Positions 11,419-23,700 of a DNA stretch of 64,000 bases are shown here, piece by piece; positions within the stretch are counted from its first letter, which is position 1; each line of letters begins with the position of its first letter. A model generated the notes under the pieces. The model did not search any database. It was given only the letters and a program-made list of their open reading frames with translations, and was not told where the DNA came from. The position numbers were made by a program, and so were the translations under genes. Origin of the DNA: Brachynemurus nebulosus (lineage: Eukaryota > Arthropoda > Insecta > Neuroptera > Myrmeleontidae); the NCBI GenBank assembly GCA_035578155.1, contig JAPWDM010000001.1:12127543-12191542 (forward strand), given 5' to 3'.

Positions 11419-13678
11419 CCATTACCAATCTTAATAAGTGAAAACATTCTTTTAGATATACCTATAATGAACAAAAAGACAAAAAGGTTATTACGTACAA
11501 TGAAATTTTAAGATTCCGTTCACCCTGATCGTGATGTCCAGTAACTGGGTTAGGAGGTTGGCGGAAAAAATAATCAATAGAAACAAGTCGCTATTAATAA
11601 AATAAAACACTTTACTTTGCCAAAATACCACTTTTGTTGTGTTAAAAACTCTTATGACATGTTTCCATTCAATATGATCATTATCAAACAAGCTTGTTGG
11701 TTCAGTATGATCATTATAACTTGTTTGATAACGGTCATATTGAGTAATATTGAGTAAAGTGAAGTGTTTTAGCAAATATGCGATTACCATAAAGTAACAC
11801 TCAAATTTATAAAATTTTTAAAATACCAAATCTTACCAAAATACCGCTTTAAGGAGATATTCTGGTCTAGAGGGCTGAAAAATAATACATGAGAGTCCAA
11901 AACAGGAATTTTCAAGTTGTTATTCCAAAAAACAAAATTGACAAAAGTATTTAATTTTACCTATATATTATTGAATTTATGCTATAGTAAGCTTTCCTTT
12001 GATATAATTCGATGCTCTTGGGGAAAAAATTTTTTTTCACTTTCCATTTTATCCCCTGAAGTTAACCTCTTGAAATGAAATTTAACTTCACATCTGTAAT
12101 CGAACCACTACACCTTATCTTGGTGCTAAATTACAAATTTTTACATAAAATTGTTTAAAAGAAAATTGCCTGCAACAAATAGACGAACACCAAGGTGATT
12201 CCGAAAGTGTTTCGTTTTGCTAATTTTGGTACGGAACACTAAGAAAATCATGATAAAGCATATTAGAGTTGGAAAGCTACACCAAAAAAACTTTCATTCC
12301 ACAATTATTTCTCCAAATTTCAAACTAGTTAATATGAGAATAAATAAATAAACTGCCAGTGGGGAGTGATAGTGACAGTGACAGCTTCCTTGCACTCATC
12401 GCAAACTCTATCTTAATTTTTATCTCAGACAGTTTTAGAGCAAATTATCTGTACGGAAAACAAAGTGATTCCATAATGGTACAGAACACTAGAAAGAAGT
12501 AAATATTTGGAATCTCTTGTAAAATTCATAAATAAATTAAACCTTTTTTTGAGAGAGATAAATCACACAGTAAGGATATAGGAGCGTCACAGACAGACGG
12601 ACAAACAGGCAAACCCTAAAAATGAACTAAAATTTTTATTAACAGAAAAATATAATAATTATTTGTATATTAATGTGTTATTTGTGTTTCTCATTCCGAT
12701 GGGAGTAGCAATGTTACTTTGTGTTCGAATTACACACATAATTTTCTCTACAATTTTGTAAGATGTATTTGTTTTATTTAAAAAATACGTTTTACAAGAT
12801 TATTTACAAATTAATTTTACAAAAATATTAGTTATTTTGAAATTTAATCAAATTGATATTTCATTTGATCACGATAAAAATAATATGAAGTATAAAATCA
12901 ATTTCTCTGTTGTCATAGAAAATACAAACAACCCCTACACGATTTGTAATTAAATATATGTTGAGCGAGAGGCAAAGTACTACTTTTCGCTTTAAAGCGA
13001 AAAATAACGGTCCTCAGCAAATAGATATTCTGCGCTCTCTACACACAGCGTGAAAGCCTACTTTCTACTACGATTGTAAAAAAAAATAATTAACATATAT
13101 CTACAATGTTGAATGTACTAAAGCTTCATTTGTTCTTTCATTTTTAAATTGGAACAATAAAAGCTGGCCACTAGTTGATTGTTATTTACATTTAATACCG
13201 ATTGTTTTAAATTATATTAAAAAAAAGAGTCAATATAGTCAATATTTTATGAAGATACAGGCCTTTTTAATTAACCCATAGGCTATTTGTTATTGTTAAA
13301 CAATTTTATACGGTAGAATGTGTACCTATACCGTCGACATACATACTTGAAAGTAAATAATGCCTAAAAACAAATAAAGCTTAAAGCGCACTGTGATCGT
13401 GGTGGTCATAACAAAAGAAAGTGCAAACACACACATGTGTGTGTATGGCCTACCTATGTACATGTATTTAATGTATATGTATTATTGTCAGTGAAGGTAT
13501 TCGTCCATTAGGCAACACATACTGAACAATTTATTTCAATTTATAAAATAAAATATAATAATAGAATGGGATGTATGTACACAAAAAAATTATAATATGT
13601 ACAAACATATGCCATTTTAAATATATTAAAAAATAATATTCACCAGGGTAGCTAGCCCCAGCTTGTTTGTTGCTGTCT
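11416..13678. other. Unassigned DNA with one inverted repeat
   Basis: An imperfect inverted repeat sits at 11667-11745 (ATTCAATATGATCATTATCA against TGATAACGGTCATATTGAGT). A minus-strand open frame of 99 codons overlaps it and has no recognisable domain. The phrase CTAGAGGGCTGAAA at about 11867 also occurs in the HLE-2 minisatellite. Nothing else is recognised. Confidence 0.4.
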
Positions 13679-13810
13679 TTTTTAGTCGAATTTTTCTTGA
13701 AAAAATCAGAATTATACAGCCTATATGATAAGAACGGCGAGAGGCGAAAGTAGGGGCACTATCCGTTTTCGGACCCATAGAACACGATTCGGAAGAAAAA
13801 AAATGTACGA

Positions 13811-13884
<74 letters not shown>

Positions 13885-14334
13885 TCGTATATGTATATAT
13901 TCCCGCTACTTTTTAATATGTGTACGGCCCCCTATGGAAGTTAAGAGCTGAAGTTTGGCAAGTGCGGCTCATTCTGTCAAATTTTAGGCAAGTTTTGGAT
14001 CCGACTCAACTTTAAGGGGCTAAACAATAAAATTTTTCCAAACCCGTTGGAAATAATGTTTCGGTCAATTATCTACAACATATCCAAAATTCAGCTTCCT
14101 AGGATGATTTGGAGGGAGTAGAGGGGGTGAAATTTACTGAGATTCAGCCCTTAAAAACTTAAAACCTTTTTTTGAAGCCCCGATCAACCGGACACTCATC
14201 ATCAGTTTTGAAACCACCAAAATGACAAATCGCTTGTAGACTTTCAATTACATTTCGCTTGTAGACATTCAATATAGAAGATGAAAGGAAAAATTCGACT
14301 TCCGTGATGGGGCCCCGCTGCTCACGGCGTTTTT
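13679..14334 (+). mobile_element. HLE-2 copy 1 (Helentron-like, non-autonomous)
   Basis: It starts TTTTTTAGTCGAATTTTTC with a hairpin against GAAAAAATC, then CGGCGAGAGGCGAAAGTAG and a (TA)n tract at 13812-13883. It ends with the inverted subterminal motif GAAAAATTCGACT and the hairpin CCGTGATGGGGCCCCGC...CTCACGGCG before a T run. At 656 bp this is the short form, lacking most of the internal minisatellite of the 1.74-kb copies. No coding capacity. Confidence 0.75.
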
Positions 14335-14779
14335 TCTAATTAAAATACAATTTCTTGTACAAAATGTATAATACCCAGAGGTTTTTCGTGTGGAGAATAT
14401 ACGTTAACCCATAAAGGACGACAATATTACACGTAATACTGTGGGAAAAGCTATTATAAGAGTAGTTTTCTTAATTAAAGACATCTAAAATATAAAGTAA
14501 CAAATGGATAACCTTCTTTAAACCGTTTTTCTTTCCCTGTATAAAAATTGTCACTGAAAATCTTACGGCTGAACTTAAAAAAGGGCCTATTAAAATTTCA
14601 ACGAGGTATTAGTAAAATATATGTTTGTTACACTAAATAGGGCATCACAGATAAAAATAGAGGATAAAATAAAAAATTTAGAAGTGACAGTGATTTTAAA
14701 AAATATCCAGTGTCGTACGTGGTACCCTGTAGAGACTGTCCCACGTACTTTATTAAAAGTATTCCCTTTCTAACTTTTG
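14335..14779. other. Unassigned AT-rich DNA
   Basis: No gene or repeat boundary is recognised. Confidence 0.45.
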
Positions 14780-15259
14780 GATGAGGGATAATGATAATTA
14801 CACTATTGCTTTGATTCAGGGAAAGTTAACTGCCGCCTATATATTGGTCACACAGATATTTAAAAAAAAATGAAAATAACATGTTGTAAACAAGTCTTAT
14901 CCAACAAATCATTATACATATACAGGGTGGAATTTTATTAACTCTCACACGTTTTGGTGAACTTTGATAAAATTTTATCGTATGATTTAGAACGGGATTT
15001 GTTGGAAACAACGTAGCTTTTTTATAAAGTAATATTTATAAAAAATTAATTAATTAGAAATCTGTTTGAATAATATTTTATTTTTCCCATAAACAACAGA
15101 TGACGCGAGATGTATTAATTTTGTGTTGTAAAATATTGTAATTGTAAGTATAATATTATTTTATAAAGAAGCTATGTTGTTTCCAACAAATTCCATTCTA
15201 AATCATCGTAAAATTTTGTCAAAATTCACCAAAAGGTATAAGAATTATTAATTTCTTAC

Positions 15260-15352
<93 letters not shown>

Positions 15353-15425
15353 GATTTGTTTACTTTAAAAAAATATTTTATGTTTTTGTCTTTCCCTGAT
15401 TCAAAGCCTAAGTGTGGTTATAATT
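14780..15425. repeat. Outer foldback repeat, interrupted
   Basis: The left arm at about 14788-14826 (CTTTGATTCAGGGAAAG) pairs with the right arm at 15389-15423 (CTTTCCCTGATTCAAAG), and CAAATCATTATA pairs with TATAATGATTTG further in. The centre holds the MITE at 14923-15262 and a (TA)n tract at 15263-15350. Confidence 0.65.
14923..15262. mobile_element. Foldback MITE with TA flanks
   Basis: 340 bp with long inverted arms of about 110 bp, including GGGATTTGTTGGAAACAACG (left) and GTTGTTTCCAACAAATTCC (right). The ends are CAGGGTGGAATTTTATTA and TTTCTTACCTG. TA lies on both sides (14921-14922, 15263-15264), although the right side runs into (TA)n, so that duplication is weak evidence. Confidence 0.65.
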
Positions 15426-15539
15426 AGTAAACACGTTGATGGTCATAACCAATAATAAAACGCTCATTATATGGGATTGTTGATGCGGCACAACGTGGTG
15501 TTGCAATTAGCGAAGTTTTACTAGACGCCGTATAGTATT

Positions 15540-16440
15540 AATAATAATAATAATAAATCTTTATTCCACAAAATACACTTGAGTACACAGAATGCGTCAA
15601 TAGAATAATATTATTTACAAAATTTGTACAAAATTTGATTATTCTCATTCAACAAATTCCCTTAACGTATAATGATTTTTGCTGAGCAAGTAAGTTTGCA
15701 GTTCGCATTTAAATCTTAACATATTCAGATTTTTTATGCTATTTGGAAATTGATTATAAATTCTTATACACATATTTAATACACCTTTATCTATATACGT
15801 TCGTTTAGTTTGCATTGTAACAAGGTTTTTAGCATTTCTAGTATTGTAATTATGTTCATTTTGATAATTATTGAAAAAATTTACATATATTGCGTTTTAC
15901 AAATAATGCACACTCCGTAATATAAATATCCACAACTGTTAAAATTTTCAACTTTGCAAAAAGTGATTTTGCATGTTCAGTTGGATTTTTATTTGTCATT
16001 ATTCTGACACATCGTTTTTGTATTTTTAATATATTTTCAATATTAACATAATTCCCCCAAAAGAAAACTCCATATTTCAAATGTGAATGTATATGGGCAT
16101 AATATACTTGAAGTAATGCCTCTGAAGATATAATGCTTTTAAGTTTACACAAAGTGTAACTGATATTGGACAGTTTCTTTGATAGTTGATCTACATGTAG
16201 GTACTTTACCACTTAAATTGCTATCTAAATATATGCCTAAAAATTTTATATGTTCAATAATTTTGATATTTGTATTTGAATTATCTAATGTAATTGTATA
16301 AATGTTATTATTTCTAAAACACAATGCGTATGTTTTTCCGATATTTAATTTTAGACTATTATCCTGAAACTACTTTTGCAATGTTGAAAATGAAGCCCTT
16401 ATATCATTCGCAAGCATAATATGATCTTTGTTAGTAACCG
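15540..16440 (-). pseudogene. Non-LTR retrotransposon, 3' part of reverse transcriptase
   Basis: The minus strand encodes the end of a reverse transcriptase domain. A first frame (about 16435-16215) has ANDIRASFSTLQK, a stop where W is expected, FQDNSLKLNIGKTYALCF and IKFLGIYLDSNLS. A frameshift at about 16210 leads to the second frame (16212-15868) with VDQLSKKLSNISYTLCKL, VYYAHIHSHLKYGVFFWG and ILKIQKRCVRIM. These are the post-catalytic and thumb blocks found in LINE reverse transcriptases of the Jockey/CR1-like groups. The catalytic YADD block and the endonuclease are missing, a typical 5' truncation. Downstream come AATAAA and a (TTA)n tail at 15541-15557, marking the 3' end. The exact clade is not determined. 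Confidence 0.85.
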
Positions 16441-17655
16441 TCAACGTGTTAAACAAAGAGGGAATGAAATGCTAGTTTAATGATAATTAAATTCTGTTAT
16501 GAATTTTAACAAACTAAATGGAAGTATAGAAGCAAAAAACATTGGAATACTTTGAAAAAGTCTGCACCTTTACTCTTATCCTGGAAAGAACCACCAAATT
16601 CTTCTTTAGGGACTTCGGACTTAAAAATCCGACAGGTAAAAAAAGGAAGTGGGATATAATGGGTTAAAACTTCACATACACACTAATATTAAAACTTATT
16701 AACTAAGTGTTAGTCTCTTGGAATGAGACAGAGATACATACTGCACTAAAATAATGTGGTAAAATCATACATGTTGCCTCTTTATCCTTCATTTCACACA
16801 CACACACACACACCACACAGTAGCTGAGCTAGAGCTAGAGCTAGAGACACACACGTACTGCGTCCGTGGTGTGTATACGTATGTATAGTTGTGTTTGGTT
16901 ATGTTGATGATAATATTGTTAAGAATTATTGCTTTTAATGTTAAAGAAGAATAGGTTTATTTGAATATAAAATCAAATGTTATAAACCATCCTTGTTTAC
17001 TATATACATAATACTACTACTACTAGTGCTACTCGCTTGTGCTAAAATGGTACTGAAAATATGTGGAACATTGGAGCACCACCCTCTCTAGAGTATTGAT
17101 CTTGCACCACTTTACCACTAGCATGTACATAGTTGTGAAAGAGAGACTTGTCGAGCGGCGCAGCGTCCAACAGGAGCGGCAAGCAGCCAGAGTGGCACTT
17201 ATACTCTACATACACAACATTCATTGTGCGCGGCACTACTACTCCATCCATATACGATGCCATTATATGTATGTTTATTATGCCGCTTTATGTTTGCGCA
17301 GAAGGTGTTTTTCTACACGAGTGTGTATGTACGGTTTTGTACATGTTACGTACGTACATATAATACACTTTTAAACGGCATGGCATATAGAAAATTGTGA
17401 ATAATAAAATTTGTATTTATTTAGTTTGTTGTTGAGCTTACTAATATACCATAAAATGGAGTGAGTGAAATCATTTACTGACCTTGGTATTCGATTTTCA
17501 TACACTTTCTTATGTATCAGATGATACAGAATACACTAATTATTTTTACTGTTTTGGAAATCCAATTTTTTTTTAACTAGCCGAAAAAGACTATAACATG
17601 TCAAGCCAAGACAAACTTATTGCGAATTGGCCGGATGTTATAAAATTTTATGATA
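16441..17655. other. Unassigned DNA with simple repeats
   Basis: A (CA)n tract lies near 16795-16815, followed by a short GAGCTA hexanucleotide repeat at about 16825-16845. The part around 17130-17330 is less AT-rich and open in several frames, but none shows a domain. An unrecognised exon or regulatory element cannot be excluded. Confidence 0.35.
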
Positions 17656-17657
17656 TA

Positions 17658-17891
17658 GCTGGGGCCTTTTTACTTGGCAGTGCGCAGAAAACGAATTTAA
17701 CACGTACATCTAATAGTAGGTAATAAAAGAGGGAACGAAAAAGAACAATATGTTTGTTAAAAAGGTATCTCTTTTTAAAGTGATTTAAACCTAGATATTT
17801 TTCAGATGTTATTGTCTCTTACTTGTAATGTACTTTCAAATATATCTATCTGTATCCTGCGCGAGTTACTGCCAAGTAAAAAGGCCCCAGC
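17658..17891. mobile_element. TA-flanked MITE
   Basis: 234 bp with 26-bp inverted ends, GCTGGGGCCTTTTTACTTGG at the left and its complement CCAAGTAAAAAGGCCCCAGC at the right. It is flanked by TA (17656-17657 and 17892-17893). No coding capacity; Tc1/mariner type by inference. Confidence 0.8.
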
Positions 17892-17893
17892 TA

Positions 17894-18239
17894 TACTACT
17901 TGACCGAAGCCAGTGCACTGTACTAGAGGGGTAATGTGTCATGTAACTTCGATTCATCGTTGTGCCACTTGACCCATACCAAAATATTCTGTAAGTTTTT
18001 GAACAGATAGATATTGGTGTTGAAAAAAAGAAATTTAAGATATGCGTTTTAGTCAGTTGATGACGTTTCGTGTGATAAACTCAAATACAACGGCCTTCAA
18101 ACTATAAACTATTCACTACAATAAACATAAGAAGTTATTGGTTTTTACCGCCTCACCTCGCGTTTCTATACACTCCGTTTTATGGTAGCTATAGTACATT
18201 TTATATATTCAATAGTATATTAATAGTTTTTTCCACATC
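17894..18239. other. Unassigned DNA
   Basis: No gene or repeat boundary is recognised. Confidence 0.45.
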
Positions 18240-18815
18240 TTTACTAGGTAGCGGAAGCACTGCAATCAATTTTTTAGGAGGTGAGAAATTTTTTCCATTC
18301 AAAATTAAAATTTAACTCGCGTTTCATATTTCTTCCTCCTAAACAATTTCAGTAACGTGTCTACTTGTGAATTCGATTAATGAAAAATCATATATTGATT
18401 AAAAAATCATCAAACTGGATCGACTGGGAATCGAACTCCGGATCTCTTGATAACCAGTGAAGCGTTTTTACTTTAGATCATTGATCCTCCGTTCGAAAAC
18501 CATTCCATTTTGATCAAAAGTCAGCCACGTATCTTTATTCCCTTGAATAATGGTATGCTTGTGAACACAAAAAAGTATGGTGAACTTTTGTTCGTATTTA
18601 AGCATACGTTAATATTTTATGCACTCACTTTTAATGTTTAGTTAAACCGAAACTTGAAAACACCATTTACTTTGGTATATATACGACTGAACCATTGTTT
18701 TAATTAACATTTTAATTGATAAAATTTGAGGGTATATTTGAAGACTGATCTATGTAAGTATGTTATGATAACGAGGAAGCTATGTGTTACACTTATTGGC
18801 AGTGTATTTTTGTTT
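18240..18815. repeat. Dispersed repeat R3, second copy
   Basis: Diverged match to 1390-2088. GGTAGCGGAAGCACTG begins it and GAGGAAGCTATGTG...TATTGGCAGTGTA ends it. The middle is partly replaced by a tRNA-headed SINE at 18365-18492. Confidence 0.5.
18365..18492 (-). mobile_element. tRNA-derived SINE (copy 1)
   Basis: On the minus strand there is a tRNA-like head with a B box in GGAGTTCGATTCCC and a decayed A box (GATCTAAAGTAAAAACGC). It is followed by CCAGTTTGATGATTTTT, which is shared with the copy at 62520. An AT-rich tail follows. The B box is close to consensus, so a decayed tRNA is possible, but the shared 3' body argues for a SINE transcribed by RNA polymerase III. Confidence 0.6.
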
Positions 18816-19096
18816 AATACTATAGCTAATACGCTATCCCCCTTGTGTTCATTCAATCCGCTCTCTGTACATTCTGTAATGTGATTTATTTTATTATTAT
18901 AACAAGTAAATTTCAATTACCTGAATACTTTTTGTTCGCAAATTCAATTATATTTTGTAATTTCAACGTTGTGTCCATTTTCAATATAGATACTTAGATA
19001 CACGTGAGTCCCCATTTTTATATGTCAGTTTTTTTGTATGTGCTTGTATGAATTTTCGAAAATTATTTATTTTATAATTATTTTACATATAATGTA

Positions 19097-19321
19097 CAAG
19101 GCCGGATTTACTTCTGTGGAGGCACTACTAATGTGGTGGCCCCTGAATACTTCACATGTGGAGGCAGCCTCCTTAGTAATTTTTCAAATTTTCCCAAAAA
19201 ATAAAGGTTGTTGAGCAAAAGAAAAAAGAAAAACGCTTATTATTTCTATATTTTTGAGATATTATATTTTGTTAAGGCCACGGGGGACGTGCCCCAAATG
19301 CCCTTATGTAAATCCGATTTG
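19097..19321. mobile_element. hAT-like MITE
   Basis: 225 bp with inverted ends CAAGGCCGGATTTAC and GTAAATCCGATTTG. The interior is comparatively GC-rich (GGGGGACGTGCCCC). Flanking 8-mers ATAATGTA and ATACTAAA agree at five positions only, so the hAT call is tentative. Confidence 0.5.
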
Positions 19322-20548
19322 ATACTAAAATTAAATTAATGCAAAATTGTTTCCAACAAGAAAAGACGAATATTCGTGAAAAGAAGGAATTCTTCACATA
19401 ACAGATGTCTGACCGAAGGTTTTGCTTTCGATTCCGGTCACTTTCGGAGTTAAATCACACCTTCGGCCACACATTTGACTTCAGCGATAAAATCTAAGTA
19501 TCTATTTCTAAGTGTTTTTGTTTCCTATAATCCTAAATAAAAGTGATTTAAACTTCATATAATACAGTTAATGACTTAACGAGGACCGTAAGTATTATTT
19601 TTGTGGCTTTGAATGCGGTTTGAATATCTGAGGCTGAAAACCAAGGATTCTTAAGCGTCCATGACCACGAAAATAAACTTACGGGCCGAGTATGAGTAAG
19701 TTATTTATTCAACCAAAAAAATGATGAAAAATTGAATTCAATTCTAAACAATAGTGTACAAAAATGGTGAAAAGAAAAACTTCTTCACAAGTGACATTCC
19801 ACATACTAATCTTATTTGCTTAAGAATCGCTCAGCACATTAACAACAGCAATTGCAATAATGTAAAATAGAAATTAAGCTTATCCTTTTGACGTGACATA
19901 ATGAATTTTATATAAATACTAAACATACGTATCGCAAAATATGAGAATAACTTTCTTTATCACTTCATTGAAACAGCTAGTTCAGTTACGAACCAGCTTT
20001 CGAGTAGTTAACTTATGCTCAATGAGTTAACTACTTGATGAATAAGAGTCGAACGAATGACTTAACAATTCCAATGATAAACTGAATGCCGAAGGGTATG
20101 AGCCAAATTTCTAAATATATAATCTTGTATAATATTTTGTATACTTTTGTATGTTTTGTAGGTATGTTCTTTGCGAAAACATTCCTTTGTTATCGCAGAC
20201 AACGAGCGAAGCAAACTCTGGAAAAGCTCTTCTAGCATTTTTGTAAAATAAATTTTCCTTATATTTGCAAATTTTAAAATTATATCTTAAAAGTATAACA
20301 GATACAAGACAACATACATAAATTATTAAACATAAACGTCAAGTTTTTTTTTTGTTGATATTTGGTTGTGTTGTTTCTTGTAATTAAACTTACGGAGAAT
20401 TGTACATAAAATTATATTAAAGCTGTCAGTTTGAAAAGGCGTACCATCACCCTTTTCAATTAAATTAGATTGTTGTAAGTAATGTATTTTGCATAAATTT
20501 TGAGTTGAATATATATTTTGTTCTAAATTTCTTTTTGATATGCAACAC
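19322..20548. other. Unassigned DNA
   Basis: Only a small hairpin (AGTAGTTAACT and AGTTAACTACT, 20005-20037) is seen. No gene is recognised. Confidence 0.4.
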
Positions 20549-20646
20549 CAGGGTCGGCGAGAGGGTGGAGTAGGTGATTTTTGGGAAAAAATGTTTGAAA
20601 ACTTTTTGGTGTGCCCGGGGGCCCGTCATTTCTCGCACTGGCCCTG
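20549..20646. mobile_element. Very short hAT-like MITE
   Basis: 98 bp with ends CAGGGTCGGCGAGAG and CTCGCACTGGCCCTG, GC-rich against its surroundings. Flanking 8-mers TGCAACAC and TTCAACGT share five positions. CAGGG ends suit the hAT superfamily; the short length means an internal-deletion derivative. Confidence 0.5.
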
Positions 20647-20654
20647 TTCAACGT

Positions 20655-21234
20655 AACATATTTTTAAAAAATTTAAATAAGTTTAGATAACCAAAGACAA
20701 TTATGGATATTTGTATTGGTATATAAGACTATCAATTACGAAAGCTCTATCAAAGAAGAGACTGAAAAAATATAATGGCCACTTCTTCTAGTTTTTGATG
20801 TCTAGAATTCAAAAATATTCCCGTTACAGAATCCTGCGCAAAATAAAACTATCAATGTTAACTATGGGACCTATGGACGAAACTATGCGGCTTAAATTCA
20901 ATATGTGATGAAAATTCTATTTATAAGATAAGGAAGTTCGTACCAATTTCCGATGTAATAAACAGATAGGTACCTCTGCTTAAGGTGAACCTTTTTTGAT
21001 CACTTTTACCATTCTAAAGGCTTTTAATATTTTTCGTCTATTAATGAGAGCTTCACAGACCAATGAACATATGATATATTACATTATATAGACTAATTAT
21101 ATAAATGTATAACTGAGGCAGCCAGTTACGACCAAGTTCCGACCTAATAGTATTCTGTAATATAGTAATCAATGCAGTAATCGATTGTATCCGTAGTAAC
21201 GTTTCCAAATAATTATCAAAATATAATATTGATA
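20655..21234. other. Unassigned AT-rich DNA
   Basis: No gene or repeat boundary is recognised. Confidence 0.45.
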
Positions 21235-21512
21235 ACTAACTGTACCCGCGACGTTGTTTGCGCCACGCATTGTTATAAACTCACTGAGAAGTATATAAGT
21301 GTAATAATTATAAAGAACTTGCATAGAACAATAATTTTTGCGTAATGCATGTACATGCTCAAAATAGTTTTTCTATTTTCCCGTGGGAACGAAACATTTT
21401 CCCGTAATAAAAAGTATCCTAAGTGTTCAATAGTTCAATAGTTTTCGCGTAATGTGTAAACAATTTTCCATGCACAGAAATGGTCTCGTTACAGTTTTAT
21501 TATATGTATAGA
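21235..21512 (-). mobile_element. Non-autonomous Helitron, 278 bp
   Basis: The minus-strand 5' end A|TCTATACATATAATAAAACT is identical to the start of the element at 27443. The 3' end is GTCGCGGGTACAGTTAG followed by T, where CTAG has become TTAG. It shares the blocks CACGGGAAAA/TTTTCCCGTGGG with the 27443 copy. Confidence 0.7.
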
Positions 21513-22046
21513 TATAAATAAACATTTCCTTGAAAATTATTACTAATACTCGACCCAAAAATAGCTTTCTGAAGAACTAGGTATCGTTTAATTATAGTTT
21601 GTAGTGTTGTAAAACATAATACCTAGGTATTTAGTATCTTGATCAGTTGCTAATATATGAATTTTCTTAGTTAAGGTAAATATGTTATCAAATTATACCG
21701 ACTTACTGTTCTATTTCGTCGATTCTTGTAATTATGTGACAGGTGAATAGCTTTGATAGCATTGTCTTGTTAGTTATTATTAATGGGAAATTGTCGTTAT
21801 TTGATACATCTTGGTAAAATGTTTCAGCTACACGTGTTGAATACCTGTCCGTTATCTACAATCGGTTTCAAAAAAAGGTTGCACTAAAACTATTTGGCAT
21901 TAGTAATTATAATTGACTGGCATATCTATATTTTGCCATATTAGTTTAGAACTGGGGTCACTTAATGTGGTGAAACGGCCAACTTTAGTATTTGTTTTTG
22001 GTACTATGAAGTCAAGATGAAGTGTACCCCGAATGATTATCTGAGA
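21513..22046. other. Unassigned AT-rich DNA
   Basis: No gene or repeat boundary is recognised. Confidence 0.45.
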
Positions 22047-22088
22047 ATAGCATCACCAGGTGATGTTACCATCACCTGGTGATGCTAT
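22047..22088. repeat. Perfect hairpin made of two palindromes
   Basis: 19-bp arms ATAGCATCACCAGGTGATG and CATCACCTGGTGATGCTAT with a 4-base loop TTAC. Each arm is itself nearly a palindrome (CATCACC-A-GGTGATG), so the site can form one long or two short stems. Its role is unknown. Confidence 0.9.
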
Positions 22089-22134
22089 ATTCTTGCTCGC
22101 CTTTGCAGAAGACGTAGGTATGCAACGGGCTTTT

Positions 22135-22215
22135 CAGTATAACCAAAATTATTTTAGATGCATACAGGTTGTTATATGAGACACGCCAGATTTGTCCCAG
22201 TTTGTCCCAGCATTT
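22135..22215 (+). repeat. Fragment of HLE-1 satellite unit
   Basis: TTATTTTAGATGCATACAGG and TATGAGACACGCCAG match the 120-bp unit in the orientation of copy A. A 12-bp tandem TTTGTCCCAG phrase follows. Weak, single-unit remnant. Confidence 0.4.
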
Positions 22216-23413
22216 GGGCCAACATAATCCCAGATTTTTTTGAAAAAAACTCTACATGCATTTTATAGTATGCTACAAATATGTACTTAAACCTTTCTCA
22301 TGAACTTAATGCCAATGTTGAATACCATGTATATATTCTATCACAATGATGGGTCGGCAGGGGGCAGACAGCGGTAGGCGCAGGTATTAAGATATCAAGT
22401 GTTATCCCAGTAATTTGAAACAGTTTTGTAAAATCCTTTGTAATTAGTTCGTTTATCTTTATTACCAGTCGAATGGTTCTCATGTTAGTATAGACAATGA
22501 TGTGTAATTAATATATAAAAAAATAATTAACATACTCGTAAAATGAAATAGCTTTGTACAATATTATCTGATAATATAACGGATAGATATCTCTACAATT
22601 GTGTATACAATGGAAAAGTTTTCGAATTTGATTATTGATTAACATAAAACGAATTCATTCTGCTTTTATTTTTAATTATTTATATATAAAAGTTTAACAT
22701 TTTTATTTAATCTCTTGCCTAGAGCATTTGCCCGAAAAAAAGGACCTTAAACATCACTATAATTACCTTTATTATATTTAACATTTTACACTCGAAAGAC
22801 GACTGTCAGTCCTAAACCTATTATGGATGTTATATTAGGTATTCCAAGCAGCGCAACAATATTAAAAATTGAAGTAAAAAATTTTCTTCTTATTTTCTTT
22901 TTAATTATACCGTATATTCTTCAGATGGGGTATGACTAAAATTAAAAGTGGGCATGATTGGGCTTACGAGTTGCGAGGCACTTTCACTGAGTTCGCGAAA
23001 TACCACCAAGGCAAAGAAGAGCACCAGGTTAAGGAGCAAAAAAAAAAAATCATTGTTTTCTTCCCAATTATAATGAATCAAAGTTTCATTACTATATCAC
23101 GGTGTAAGATCCCATAAGGATGAATTAATTATCTTTTTATTAATAAATCAACTCCATAAGCACTAATGAAGAAAACTTAAACTATAAATTAAAATATTGG
23201 AAAATGTTTGATGATTAATAATATTATTTGGTACCGTAGGATATTCAAGCCTATTATAAAAAAACCAACAAAATTAAAAAAAACCAAATAATAAAGCAAC
23301 TGAAAGTTCTCAACAGTATTCGGTAATTGAGATCGAAAATGAAGTCGAAATTGGGAATGAAAATAAATGAACAAGAACAAACTTCTTACCATCTATCAAA
23401 ATATTCAGACTCA
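22216..23413. other. Unassigned AT-rich DNA
   Basis: No gene is recognised. A 61-codon plus-strand frame at 22932-23117 has a lysine-rich middle but no domain I can name. Confidence 0.4.
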
Positions 23414-23688
23414 TTAACATCTTCTCGGACCTATGGGCAGCTTTCTTTTCACCAATTCAACTTCTTGTTCCTTGTTGAAAATTGATTTCTGACCAAATGA
23501 CATCTTTATTAAGCTTCCATACTTCGAGATGTTTTCGAGTAGTCCTTTCAGGTATTCCGTATCTCTCTGAGACTGTATACGTACTTGAGTTACTCTTTTC
23601 CACACTGAGAACTGCTGCCACAAGATTATTCAGTGATCATAATGTCCTTTTCCTTTCAATATCGTTAGTTTCATAAGAATATTGTGGT
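23414..23688 (-). pseudogene. Pogo-like transposase, N-terminal DNA-binding piece
   Basis: The minus strand has a psq-type helix-turn-helix: NLVAAVLSVEKSN followed by YTVSERYGIPERTTRKHLE. The next part, FGQKSIFNKEQEVELVKR, begins the linker to the CENP-B-like second helix-turn-helix; it is in another frame, so at least one frameshift has occurred. A stop also sits just before the first helix. These two domains bind the terminal repeats in pogo/Tigger/Jerky transposases. The catalytic DDE domain does not follow; only about 90 residues remain of roughly 450-600. The frame ends just after KLPIGPRRC. Confidence 0.75.
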
Positions 23689-23700
23689 TTTTTCACTTTT

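Noticed and set aside
17042..17374. Overlapping frames of 71-103 codons in less AT-rich DNA
   Set aside because: Open on both strands, no domain, no splice or start context that favours one; composition explains them.
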